64,000 nucleotides of DNA, from assembly GCF_014324365.1 (NCBI RefSeq), contig NZ_QEIG01000003.1, positions 62,001 to 126,000 on the forward strand. Reading direction: 5' to 3'. The notes below the pieces were generated by a model. That model ran no database searches and was not told where the DNA came from. It saw nothing but the letters and a program-made list of their open reading frames with translations. Position 1 is the stretch's first letter. Each line of letters opens with the position of its first letter. Position numbers and translations under genes: made by a program. Shown here piece after piece: positions 27,651 through 36,102 of the stretch. This stretch comes from Algoriphagus sp. AK58. Its GTDB lineage: Bacteria > Bacteroidota > Bacteroidia > Cytophagales > Cyclobacteriaceae.

Positions 27651-28048
27651 TTCGAAAAATGAATCCATTGGAAAACTAACACGAAAAATAAAATCCCGAT
27701 TTCCTGCCTTCCTTTCTGGAATTGAATTATCTAAAGAACATAAAACAATTTTGATAAGACAATCCGCAAATAAAGTGCAGTGAGATAGGAATAATAGGTT
27801 AAATTAGAGAGTCAAAATCACCATTGGAAAAAGACTTGCCCAGTTAGCAAGATTCTCATTTTCAGATGCCTTTGATTTTGGTAAGGCTAGACTGGATTTT
27901 CTTTTCGTGGAAATATCCCGCTGGGGCAAGGGACAGGGCAAAATAGTAAAAAGGGTGGTAGATTATGTTTTCCTTAGCCCAATGCAAATATGAATTAAGG
28001 AATCAAGATGGAATTATACTGGTAAGATAAACTCAAACTTTTTGAAAG
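27651..28048. other. 398-base gene-free stretch between the duplicated receivers
   Basis: No open reading frame, hairpin terminator or RNA fold that I can name was seen. It is AT-rich with scattered stops on all frames. It ends in TTTTTGAAAG then ATGAAAATTTTGATCGT, which repeats the sequence at the start of copy 1 (TTTTAAAAG then ATGAAAATTTTAATCGT), so the duplication includes at least 10 bases before the start. It may hold the promoter of the second receiver. Confidence 0.5.
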
Positions 28049-28429
28049 ATGAAAATTTTGATCGTAGACGATGAACAGGATGTGGAAATCATGTTCCTGC
28101 AGAAGTTTAGAAGAGAAATAAAGAGTAAGCTTTTGGAGGTGGAATTTGCATTTTCAGGTCAACAGGCTTTGGAAATACTTGGTCAGTCGGATTCTCCTGA
28201 TGTGGTATATGTATTTTCAGATATCAATATGCCCGGGATGAGTGGATTGGAGCTTTTGGAGAATATCAAGGCGAAATTTCCTCACATACAGGTGAGTATG
28301 ATTTCTGCCTACGGGGACCGGGAAAATTATAACAAGGCTATTAAGTCTGGGGCAAAAGGATTTTTCACCAAACCTGTGGATTTTGAATCCCTCAAAAACG
28401 AAATAGCGGAATTGCTGACGAATAAATAA
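28049..28429 (+). CDS. Single-domain response regulator (copy 2)
   Basis: This is a 126-aa receiver domain paralogous to the one at 27270, with Asp7-Asp8, Asp58 and the Lys of FFTKPVDF all kept. Differences cluster in helix 1 (residues 10-32) and in the 45-50 loop, which are surfaces often used for partner choice, while the region 90-118 is unchanged. The receiver-cyclase gene starts one base after its stop, so the two are translated together. Confidence 0.95.
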   Translation: MKILIVDDEQDVEIMFLQKFRREIKSKLLEVEFAFSGQQALEILGQSDSPDVVYVFSDINMPGMSGLELLENIKAKFPHIQVSMISAYGDRENYNKAIKSGAKGFFTKPVDFESLKNEIAELLTNK

Positions 28430-28430
28430 C

Positions 28431-29471
28431 ATGGCAAAAATACTGGTCGTCGACGACGAGGAAGATTTGGAAATGCTCTTTAGGCAAAAATACCGGCAGA
28501 AAATCCGATCCGGAGAGTACGAAATGCTTTTTGCCTTAAATGGACAACTTGCCCTAGACACCCTAAAAGAAAATCCCGATGTGGATATCATTTTAAGTGA
28601 TATCAACATGCCTGTCATGGATGGTCTCACGCTGCTGTCAAACACCAAAGAGAAAAATCCGCTTACCAAAACCATCATTATATCGGCTTATGGAGATATG
28701 GAAAATATCCGTAAAGCCATGAATCTTGGCGCATTCGATTTTGTGACCAAGCCAGTAGATTTCCAGGACTTGGAAATCACTATGGAGAAGACCCTTAGCT
28801 ATATCAATCAGGTCAAGGGAACCATTCAAGCCATGAGGGAAAATAACATTCTCAAAATGTATGTGGATGAGACGGTGTTGAACTTTATGGGTGGAAAAGA
28901 AATAGAGACTGCACTCATGGAAAACGTGACCATCGAGGCTACTGTAGCTTTTATAGATCTGGTTGGGTTTACCAAGATTTCAGAAAATGAGGACCCTAAC
29001 ACCGTCGTCACTTTGCTTAACGAGTATTTTGACTTGATGGTCAAAGAAATCATTGAAGAAAAAGGAAGTGTGGACAAATTCATAGGTGATGCCGTAATGG
29101 CTGTTTTTCAGGGAGAAAACCATACCGAAAGAGCGGTCAGAGCCTGCCTATCCATCCGGGAGAAGATGAATGCTATTCCTGAATATTCTTCTAAATCCCA
29201 TTTCAAACCCCAAGTCTCCATCGGGATAAATTCCGGTGAAATGGTATCCGGAAACATTGGGTCCAAATCACTAAAAAGACTCGACTATACCGTCATCGGA
29301 GATGCGGTCAATGTGGCTTCCAGACTTCAGAATGCTGCTAATCCAAGCCAGATTTTGATTTTGGACCGCTGTGCCGAAAAATTAAACGGTAAGTTTTCCA
29401 TGAATCCGGTAGGAGAATTAAATCTGAAGAATAAATCCAATCCTGTTCGGGTTTTTGAAGTAAATTCATGA
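28431..29471 (+). CDS. Response regulator fused to class III adenylate cyclase
   Basis: This 346-aa protein has a receiver (1-120; Asp57 in LSDINMPVMDG), a helical linker (120-165) and a class III nucleotide cyclase. All catalytic positions can be read: metal-binding Asp176 (FIDLVGFT) and Asp220 (FIGDAVMAVF), purine-selecting Lys216 and Thr287 (DYTVIGDAVN), and transition-state Asn294 and Arg298. The Lys/Thr pair is the one found in cyanobacterial CyaC-type adenylate cyclases, so cAMP is the expected product, switched by phosphorylation. It is the last signalling gene of the cluster; the next gene begins 15 bases later. Confidence 0.93.
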   Translation: MAKILVVDDEEDLEMLFRQKYRQKIRSGEYEMLFALNGQLALDTLKENPDVDIILSDINMPVMDGLTLLSNTKEKNPLTKTIIISAYGDMENIRKAMNLGAFDFVTKPVDFQDLEITMEKTLSYINQVKGTIQAMRENNILKMYVDETVLNFMGGKEIETALMENVTIEATVAFIDLVGFTKISENEDPNTVVTLLNEYFDLMVKEIIEEKGSVDKFIGDAVMAVFQGENHTERAVRACLSIREKMNAIPEYSSKSHFKPQVSIGINSGEMVSGNIGSKSLKRLDYTVIGDAVNVASRLQNAANPSQILILDRCAEKLNGKFSMNPVGELNLKNKSNPVRVFEVNS

Positions 29472-29486
29472 GTGAACTAAATTCCA

Positions 29487-30221
29487 ATGGTCACCTTACT
29501 TCGAAAAATCCGTCATCAACTTCTTCAGGAAAACAGATTTTCGAGATATCTGCTGTATGCCATTGGGGAGATTTTTTTGGTGGTCATAGGTATTCTCATC
29601 GCGCTTCAGATCAATAATTGGAATGAGGAAAAAAAAGCCAGAAAGTATGAGTTGAAAATGCTTCAAGAGCTTCAATCTGTCCTGAACAGAGATCGTGAAT
29701 ATTTCAACTCTCAAATCAACCGATTGACCGAAAAGGAAAAATCAGCGAACCGCCTCATCCAAGCCATTGAGGCTAAGGAGGAAAACCTGGATACTCTCAA
29801 TAAATACCTGCAGGGATTGCGCTACGAAATTCTTTTCCAATACAATTCCGGCCCCTATGAATCTATCCAATCGGGAGGGCTGGATAAGATCTCGAATGAC
29901 TCCATTCGCAGCAAAATGACCGGTTTATATGAATTTCTTATTCCGAGGTCAGAGAAAGTTTTAGATCAGCTCAAATCTTCCGAATTGTTGGAAAGCCAGC
30001 TCCTGGAGCAAATCACTCGAAGAAATATCATGGATCTTCCTTCGGGAGGTAGGGTCATCAGGGGAAAAATTATGGATTCCAAAGTGATCTACGGTGACGA
30101 GTTTTTGCACCTGGTTCAGATCAATAAAAACAGCACTTTTGTAGCCAAATCCCAAATGGAGCGTCTAGTACCACACATAGATAGCTTACTGAATCTTTTG
30201 AAGGTGGAAGTCGGCAACTAA
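29487..30221 (+). CDS. DUF6090 family membrane protein
   Basis: The 244-aa protein shows the DUF6090 start: LLRKIRHQLLQENRFSRYLLYAIGEIFLVVIGILIALQINNWNE, with a single membrane helix at about residues 25-43, followed by a long charged coiled coil (KKARKYELKMLQELQSVL...) and a mostly helical periplasmic domain. No catalytic motif is visible and the family has no known function. It lies 15 bases after the cyclase gene and may be cotranscribed. Confidence 0.85.
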   Translation: MVTLLRKIRHQLLQENRFSRYLLYAIGEIFLVVIGILIALQINNWNEEKKARKYELKMLQELQSVLNRDREYFNSQINRLTEKEKSANRLIQAIEAKEENLDTLNKYLQGLRYEILFQYNSGPYESIQSGGLDKISNDSIRSKMTGLYEFLIPRSEKVLDQLKSSELLESQLLEQITRRNIMDLPSGGRVIRGKIMDSKVIYGDEFLHLVQINKNSTFVAKSQMERLVPHIDSLLNLLKVEVGN

Positions 30222-30342
30222 TTTCCATCTAGTAGAAAATTTGGAAATATTGTCCGTTCACGATCAATTTTTCTGCATTACTTTCAATTTTTTTCTAAAA
30301 CCAAATCAAAACAGTAGATTCATCGCCCAAACCCAAATGTGT

Positions 30343-33300
30343 ATGAAAAAACTAACCCAACCGGCACTCTTGCTGGCCTTGGGAATGACAGTCAGCGCGG
30401 CAGCCATTATGCCGAAATCAGCTGATCTGTTTTTCTCGAGTTCCAAGATTCAAGAAACTTCCACCGCGGATAGTACCAAAAAAGATTCTTTGGACTATCC
30501 TAAATTCAAAGATCTTCCTCTCAAACCAGAGCGGGAAGTAAAATTTACCACCAAAGAAGGCACTTGGATGAGTGTGGACGTGAGTCCGGATGGTAAAACG
30601 ATCGCCTTTGATCTGATGGGTGACATCTACACGATCCCGTTGGAAGGGGGAAAGGCTACTCCAATTACATCTGGGATTGCGTACGAAACGCATCCGAGAT
30701 TTTCTCCCGATGGAAATAAAATCCTTTTTACCTCTGATCGTGCCGGAAGTGACAACCTTTGGTACATAGACATGGTGAAAAAGGACACCGTCCAAGTGAC
30801 TAAAGAAAAAAATGGAGACGTACCAGGAGCACATTGGACTCCCGATGGAGAGTATATCGTGGTAGCTAAAGGCCGCAGGATTACCAAACTTTGGATGTAC
30901 CATGTCGATGGGGGTGGAGGAATCCAACTCAATGAAAATCCGGCAAACATGAAGACCATAGATCCTTTTGTGAGTCCGGATGGGAAAAAGGTTTATTTCT
31001 CGCATAGAAATGGTGCTTGGAATTACAACGCCCTGCTTCCACAGTACCAAATAGGAACCTATGATTTTGACAAAGGGAAAATCACCAGCATCACTTCTCG
31101 TTACGGTTCGGCCTTTACTCCTACTTTGAGTAAAGATGGTAATTGGATGGTCTATGGCTCAAGATGGCAGGAAAAGACGGGTTTGGTAATCCGAAATATG
31201 AAAACAGGAGATGAAAAATGGCTCGCCTATCCTGTTCAGCGTGACGAACAAGAATCTATCGCACCTCAAGGGGTGCTTCCTGCGATGGCTTTCACCCCGG
31301 ACAGTAGGTTTGTGATAGCTTCTTATGGGGGAAAACTCTGGAAACTTCCAGTAGATGGAAGTATGGCTACCGAGATTCCTTTCGAAGCGGATGTCAAATT
31401 GGCCATGGGACCTCGTTTGTATTTCAACTATGCAATCAAAGACACCACGCATAAACTCGCTACTCAAATCAGAGACGCAGTTCCCTCACCTGACGGTAAA
31501 AAGTTGGCTTTTACAGCCCTGAATCGCCTTTATGTGATGGACTACCCAAATGGAACTCCAAAAAGGGTGACCAAAAATGAATTCACCGAAGCTATGCCTA
31601 CTTGGAGTCCTGATGGTACTCAATTGGTCTTTGTGACATGGGAGGAGAAAAACGGAGGAAGCATTTACAAAGCAAGTTTGGTTGGAAACGGAGCGATTTC
31701 CAAAATTTCTTCCGAATCTGCCCTCTATTCAGGACCAGTATGGGGACCAAAAAACCGAATTTTAGTATTCAAGGGACCTAATCGGGTACTTTTTGAGGCT
31801 GAAGGCCCTGGAGTAGATGCTCCAGAAGCAGAACTCGTATGGATTCCTGCCAATGGGGGTCCTTCCCGAAAAATTATGGATGCGGGCAACTATGGAAATG
31901 CCCATTTCACGCAAGATACAAGCCGAATCTTCCTTAATGGTCCAGGAGGATCTTTGCTAAGCGTAAAGTGGGATGGCACAGACGAGAAAGTCTTGGCACG
32001 TATTACAGGAATTACGCCTTTTGGTTCGGCAGCGGATCCACATTCGGATCATTCGGGCCATGATCACATTGCCAATGATGTGCGCTATGTCATGGGCAAA
32101 CCATTTTCCAACGCTGATGCTGTCAATTATTGCATGCTTCCGGAAGGTTCCAATTCACGCGAACCACAAATGATGCCTGCTAGTGCCAGTACTATTCTGA
32201 TGGCTCCTGTTGGAAACAAGGCCTTGGCTCAGATTAACAACAATGTCTATGTTGTGACTATTCCTACGGCAGGAAAGGTCCCCACTATCAACGTGTCTGA
32301 ACCAAGTGCAAGTAACTTCCCCTCCAGGCAACTTACCGAAATCGGCGGAGAATGGCCGGCTTGGGAAGCCAATGGCAAGAAAGTACACTGGTCACTTGGA
32401 AATGGCCATTGGGTCTATGACATCGATCGCGCGGAGTTTGTAGAGGATTCGGTTAAGTCAGCCAAAAAGGCTAAAACCTTGGCAGATGCAGACAGTGTCG
32501 CCGCTTTAAAAGCAAAAGGTGAATCTGCGGTGAAATTGGCTGATTCTCTCGCTAAGGCAGACAAAAAGCGAATCGACTCCCTGTTTAAAGCAGATAAGGA
32601 AAAGTTTAAGGCAGATAGTCTTCACAAGGCCAAGTTGAAAGAACGAGAAACCTACAAGCCTTCAGAGCATCAGGTGAAAGTTTATTTTGCCAAGGATACT
32701 CCGAAAGGAAGCATTCTCCTTAAAAATGCCCGAATTGTGACTATGAATGGTTCTGAAGTGATCGAAAATGGGGATATCCTTATCGAGAACAACCGAATCA
32801 AGGGAGTTGGAAAAACAGGAACCTTGGATGCCGGATCTGCCAAAGTGGTAGATGTCTCAGGCAAAACGATTACTCCGGGCTTCATTGATACTCATGCGCA
32901 CATGTGGCCGACTTGGGGCTTGCACAAAAACTCAGTGTGGATTTATGCTGCTAACCTTGCTTATGGAGTAACCACCACACGTGACCCACAGACCGCAACG
33001 ACTGATGTCCTGACTTATGGAGACATGGTGGAGGCTGGAATGGTTCCAGGACCGAGAGTTTATTCCACCGGGCCGGGTGTGGGCTTTTGGATGTACAACC
33101 TGAAGTCACTGGAGCAGACCAAAAACGTGCTCAAGCAGTACAGTAAGTATTACAATACTCAATACATCAAAATGTACTTGGTCGGTAACCGTCAGCATCG
33201 GCAGTGGGTGATCATGGCAGCCAAAGAGCAGCAATTGATGCCTACTACTGAAGGTGGGTTGGACTACAAGCTCAATATGACTCAGCTATTTGATGGCTAT

Positions 33301-33972
33301 CCGGGACATGAGCATTCTATTCCGGTATTCCCGCTATACAGTGATGTCACCAAAACAATCGCCGAAAGTAAAATGGCTTACACTCCGACTTTGTTGGTGT
33401 CTTATGGTGGGCCGTGGGCAGAAAATTACTTCTACACTACCGAAAGTCCACTTCATGATCCTAAGCTTAACCGCTTTACTCCTTACAATGAGCTGAATGA
33501 AAAAGCCAGAAGAAGAGTAGGTGGATTGGGAGGATGGTTTGCACCAGAAGATCATGTTTTCCAAAAGCATGCTCAAGGTGTGAATTCTATCGTGAAACAA
33601 GGAGGATTGGCGGGTGTAGGATCCCATGGACAGCTTCAAGGCTTGGGTTACCATTGGGAGCTTTGGTCAGTAGCCAGCGGTGAGATGAGTAATATGGATG
33701 CCCTAAGAGTAGCTACCATCCTTGGGGCCGAATCTTTGGGTTTGGATAAAGAACTCGGAAGCATCGAAGTCGGAAAGTTGGCCGACCTGGTGATCATGGA
33801 AAAAAATCCACTGGAGAGTATCCGGAATACGAACACCATCTCCCATGTGGTAAAGGACGGCAGAATCTACGATGGAAATACCCTGGATGAGATACTCCCA
33901 ACTGCACGCAAACTTGACGTAAGTCAATGGACCAAGGAAGCACCCAAAGTGACGACTTCGGTGAAGGAGTAA
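30343..33972 (+). CDS. Secreted amidohydrolase with TolB-like propeller domain
   Basis: I start this protein (1209 aa) at the ATG at 30343, which gives a signal peptide MKKLTQPALLLALGMTVSAAA; an ATG 6 bases earlier is equally possible. Residues 60-690 form PD40/TolB-like propeller repeats (VSPDGKTIAFD, FSPDGNKILFTSDRAGS, WSPDGTQLVFVTW). A Lys/Ala/Asp-rich helical linker of about 70 residues (AKKAKTLADADSVAALKAK ...) leads to an amidohydrolase domain with the metal motif THAHMW, the block KNARIVTMNGSEVIENGD before it, and LGSIEVGKLADLVIM near the end. The propeller-amidohydrolase fusion is seen in other Bacteroidota; the substrate is unknown. A bidirectional terminator follows. Confidence 0.88.
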   Translation: MKKLTQPALLLALGMTVSAAAIMPKSADLFFSSSKIQETSTADSTKKDSLDYPKFKDLPLKPEREVKFTTKEGTWMSVDVSPDGKTIAFDLMGDIYTIPLEGGKATPITSGIAYETHPRFSPDGNKILFTSDRAGSDNLWYIDMVKKDTVQVTKEKNGDVPGAHWTPDGEYIVVAKGRRITKLWMYHVDGGGGIQLNENPANMKTIDPFVSPDGKKVYFSHRNGAWNYNALLPQYQIGTYDFDKGKITSITSRYGSAFTPTLSKDGNWMVYGSRWQEKTGLVIRNMKTGDEKWLAYPVQRDEQESIAPQGVLPAMAFTPDSRFVIASYGGKLWKLPVDGSMATEIPFEADVKLAMGPRLYFNYAIKDTTHKLATQIRDAVPSPDGKKLAFTALNRLYVMDYPNGTPKRVTKNEFTEAMPTWSPDGTQLVFVTWEEKNGGSIYKASLVGNGAISKISSESALYSGPVWGPKNRILVFKGPNRVLFEAEGPGVDAPEAELVWIPANGGPSRKIMDAGNYGNAHFTQDTSRIFLNGPGGSLLSVKWDGTDEKVLARITGITPFGSAADPHSDHSGHDHIANDVRYVMGKPFSNADAVNYCMLPEGSNSREPQMMPASASTILMAPVGNKALAQINNNVYVVTIPTAGKVPTINVSEPSASNFPSRQLTEIGGEWPAWEANGKKVHWSLGNGHWVYDIDRAEFVEDSVKSAKKAKTLADADSVAALKAKGESAVKLADSLAKADKKRIDSLFKADKEKFKADSLHKAKLKERETYKPSEHQVKVYFAKDTPKGSILLKNARIVTMNGSEVIENGDILIENNRIKGVGKTGTLDAGSAKVVDVSGKTITPGFIDTHAHMWPTWGLHKNSVWIYAANLAYGVTTTRDPQTATTDVLTYGDMVEAGMVPGPRVYSTGPGVGFWMYNLKSLEQTKNVLKQYSKYYNTQYIKMYLVGNRQHRQWVIMAAKEQQLMPTTEGGLDYKLNMTQLFDGYPGHEHSIPVFPLYSDVTKTIAESKMAYTPTLLVSYGGPWAENYFYTTESPLHDPKLNRFTPYNELNEKARRRVGGLGGWFAPEDHVFQKHAQGVNSIVKQGGLAGVGSHGQLQGLGYHWELWSVASGEMSNMDALRVATILGAESLGLDKELGSIEVGKLADLVIMEKNPLESIRNTNTISHVVKDGRIYDGNTLDEILPTARKLDVSQWTKEAPKVTTSVKE

Positions 33973-33989
33973 ACACCACTTTAAACTAA

Positions 33990-34024
33990 GAAAAGGCCAG
34001 CTGATCACATTAGCTGGCCTTTTC
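33990..34024. terminator. Bidirectional terminator between amidohydrolase and tspO
   Basis: Arms AGAAAAGGCCAGCT and AGCTGGCCTTTTCT form a hairpin with A before and T after; the tspO stop on the minus strand directly adjoins it. Confidence 0.9.
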
Positions 34025-34489
34025 TCAATTCAACCACCAGATTGCGCCATTCAAGGCAGTGGCAAAGGAAACCCAAAGCAGGTAAGGGACCATTAATCCC
34101 GAAGCCCAAATGCTCGCTTTTTTGAATTGGATAATGCAAGTCAGAATCATGATCCAAAGAGGAATTATCACAATCAAACCCAAAAGGGGACTTTGTGCAC
34201 CAAAAAAAGCAGGAGACCAAAGTGCATTCAATCCCAATTGAATAAAATACAGAATCATCAACTCTTTTTTCTTAGGATGTTCACTTTTCCAGATCAGGTA
34301 GCAGGCTATTCCCATCATCACATATAAGGTTGTCCACATCGGTCCAAAGATCCAATTAGGAGGATTCCAACTAGGTCGATTGATAGTCAGATACCAGTCC
34401 CTCACCGAGGAAAAGGTGAACAGGGCTCCCAGACCTCCTGCTACTTGAGGAAGGGCAAGACTTAAGATAAGTTTGAATGTTTTGGACAT
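34025..34489 (-). CDS. tspO: TspO/MBR family tryptophan-rich sensory protein
   Basis: TspO is a five-helix membrane protein that binds porphyrins and other tetrapyrroles, and in Rhodobacter it modulates photopigment and carotenoid genes in response to light and oxygen. The 154-aa product (ATG at 34489) has the family blocks YLTINRPSWNPPNWIFGPMWTTLYVMMGIACYLIW, LGLNALWSPAFFG and the tryptophan-rich C-terminus. A longer reading frame upstream overlaps the DUF4286 gene and is not needed. It lies 4 bases after the DUF4286 gene and next to the carotenoid cluster. Confidence 0.92.
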   Translation of the reverse strand: MSKTFKLILSLALPQVAGGLGALFTFSSVRDWYLTINRPSWNPPNWIFGPMWTTLYVMMGIACYLIWKSEHPKKKELMILYFIQLGLNALWSPAFFGAQSPLLGLIVIIPLWIMILTCIIQFKKASIWASGLMVPYLLWVSFATALNGAIWWLN

Positions 34490-34493
34490 AGGA

Positions 34494-34796
34494 TTAGACA
34501 GTTTCCAACAGGGAGCGGAAAGACATTGCCTTGTCCGAATACCGCTCTCTGGTTTTTGAGCGAAGGGCAGGAGCGTGCCTTTGCTCATATTCCATCATTT
34601 TTTCCATGGTTTCCGTAAAAAATTGGATTGAGTAATTGGTCGAACCGTCCTCAGATTCATGAAGAAGACGATAAAACCGATGGTCTACAAACATCCCAGT
34701 TTCCAAAACCTCGGGGATATGAGTATTTTTCATCCAAGAGATAAAGTCCTCCTCGATATCAGGAGTGACATTTATGGTGATGTTATAAAGGATCAT
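34494..34796 (-). CDS. DUF4286 family protein
   Basis: The 100-aa protein matches DUF4286: MILYNITINVTPDIEEDFISWMKNTHIPEVLETGMF at the start, then Y(S)IQFF. The fold is expected to be a ferredoxin-like alpha-beta barrel dimer as in the ABM superfamily. Function is unknown. It is the first gene of a two-gene unit with tspO, transcribed divergently from cruF. On the minus strand a perfect TAACTTTG (-7 type) lies at 34850-34857, a likely promoter. Confidence 0.85.
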   Translation of the reverse strand: MILYNITINVTPDIEEDFISWMKNTHIPEVLETGMFVDHRFYRLLHESEDGSTNYSIQFFTETMEKMMEYEQRHAPALRSKTRERYSDKAMSFRSLLETV

Positions 34797-34847
34797 GATC
34801 TGGGATTTAGGTTTTATTTACTTGTTTTGCTAACAATAATTACTTGT

Positions 34848-34909
34848 GCAAAGTTAGGAATCCCATAACAAACTTTGCCTACCCAGATTGCTATGCACAA
34901 AGTTGTACC
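34848..34909. promoter_or_regulatory. Divergent control region with three CAAAGTT boxes
   Basis: GCAAAGTT (34848-34855) and its exact reverse complement AACTTTGC (34871-34878) form an 8-bp inverted repeat with a 15-base spacer. A third box ACAAAGTTGT lies just after the cruF start codon. The first box is also the -7 element TAACTTTG for the minus-strand DUF4286-tspO unit. This may be an operator shared by both divergent units. Confidence 0.4.
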
Positions 34910-35558
34910 CTCTCGAGGAGAGCCCGCAGTTTCCAAATTGCTGATTGCCAAAGTGGTAATCATCGTACTCCATGCCGTAGGCATTGTAGGACTGAGTATT
35001 CCGGAATACCAAGATTGGTTTCTTCAGCTCACCCCTGTTCAGCTCCTAAGCTCTCTTTTGATCCTTCTGTTCTTTCATAGGGGTTGGAATGATGCTTTCC
35101 CGATTTTTGCAGCAGCAGCATTTTGGATTGGTTTCGGGGCAGAGATCATCGGAATTCACACCGGGTATTTGTTTGGAGACTATGTATACGGTCCTACGCT
35201 CGGCCCCAAGCTTTGGGATGTGCCCATCATCATCGGGGTTAATTGGTTTATTCTCAGCTATACCACCGGGGTGCTTTTCAGAGCTATACCCAATGACATC
35301 TATGCGGCTATTTTAGGGGCAACTGCCATGACTGCACTGGATTATATTATCGAGCCAGTGGCTGTCGCTTTAGATATGTGGGCATGGAAATGGGAAGTAA
35401 TTCCACTTGGCAATTATGCAGGTTGGTTTGGAGTCTCTTTCCTGATCCATCTTATTTGGAGGAAGGCCAATTTTGAAAAGGAGAATCTTGTTTCTAACTG
35501 GTTGCTAATGGCCCTGATTGTATTTTTCACAGTCTTAAATTTTACTTTGGATATTTAA
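34893..35558 (+). CDS. cruF: CruF-type carotenoid 1'-hydratase (carotenoid biosynthesis protein, DUF422)
   Basis: CruF adds water to the psi end of acyclic or monocyclic carotenoids to give a 1'-hydroxy group, a step towards flexixanthin- and myxol-type pigments. The 221-aa product (ATG at 34893; an upstream TTG is unlikely) has six or so membrane helices and the DUF422 signature: WIGFGAEIIGIHTGYLFGDYVYG, LGPKLWDVPIIIGVNWF, and ATAMTALDYIIEPVAV with conserved acidic residues. It is followed by crtZ and the B12-type regulator on the same strand, with a 97-base gap. Confidence 0.82.
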   Translation: MHKVVPSRGEPAVSKLLIAKVVIIVLHAVGIVGLSIPEYQDWFLQLTPVQLLSSLLILLFFHRGWNDAFPIFAAAAFWIGFGAEIIGIHTGYLFGDYVYGPTLGPKLWDVPIIIGVNWFILSYTTGVLFRAIPNDIYAAILGATAMTALDYIIEPVAVALDMWAWKWEVIPLGNYAGWFGVSFLIHLIWRKANFEKENLVSNWLLMALIVFFTVLNFTLDI

Positions 35559-35655
35559 ATAGACTTTTTTAATGATCTTTATATTAATTGTAAAACAAAA
35601 GACCCTTCTCAAGACTTTTGGATAACAAAATGCCCGGATACGGGTTATCACTGTC

Positions 35656-36102
35656 ATGATCAAAGCACTAGTATTCATCATAGTTGGTTTTGCGGCGATG
35701 GAATTTTCCGGATGGTTTATTCACAAGTACCTGATGCATGGTCCCTTGTGGATGATCCACAAGACTCACCATCAACCCTCCAAGTCGGCTCTCGAGCTTA
35801 ATGATCTATTTTCGCTTCTTTTCGGAAGCATCGCGGTGGTTTTAATCTTGTTGGGAGTCCAGGAATTGGACTATAGATTCTGGATGGGGATAGGAATAAG
35901 CCTTTACGGGTTTCTTTATTTCATACTACATGATGTGATGGTTCACAGAAGGCTGAAATGGTTTGATCGGCCAAAAAATCCATTTCTCAAGGCAATCTTC
36001 AAGGCCCATCAAGCCCATCACCGGACCAATCAGAAAGACGATGCCGTTTCCTTTGGCTTGTTTGTTGTACCCAAAGAATTCTTTAAAAACGAAGAAAAGT
36101 GA
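35656..36102 (+). CDS. crtZ: Beta-carotene 3-hydroxylase CrtZ
   Basis: CrtZ is a non-heme di-iron hydroxylase that adds 3-OH groups to beta rings. The 148-aa membrane protein has the histidine motifs HKYLMHG, HKTHH, HDVMVHRR and HQAHH, spaced as in bacterial CrtZ. Its stop overlaps the GTG start of the B12-binding MerR regulator by two bases, so the regulator is translated with a pigment gene. The 97 bases before it hold TAAAACAAAA at 35591-35600, one mismatch from the half-site near the ECF promoter, so it may be controlled by the same regulator. Confidence 0.93.
   Translation: MIKALVFIIVGFAAMEFSGWFIHKYLMHGPLWMIHKTHHQPSKSALELNDLFSLLFGSIAVVLILLGVQELDYRFWMGIGISLYGFLYFILHDVMVHRRLKWFDRPKNPFLKAIFKAHQAHHRTNQKDDAVSFGLFVVPKEFFKNEEK

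Noticed and set aside
30418..31050. 210-codon minus-strand frame opposite the amidohydrolase gene
   Set aside because: The plus-strand protein is continuous with clear propeller repeats; the antisense product has no recognisable features.
34490..34588. Longer N-terminus for TspO
   Set aside because: The extension would overlap the DUF4286 gene and has no similarity to TspO; the ATG at 34489 begins at the usual family start.
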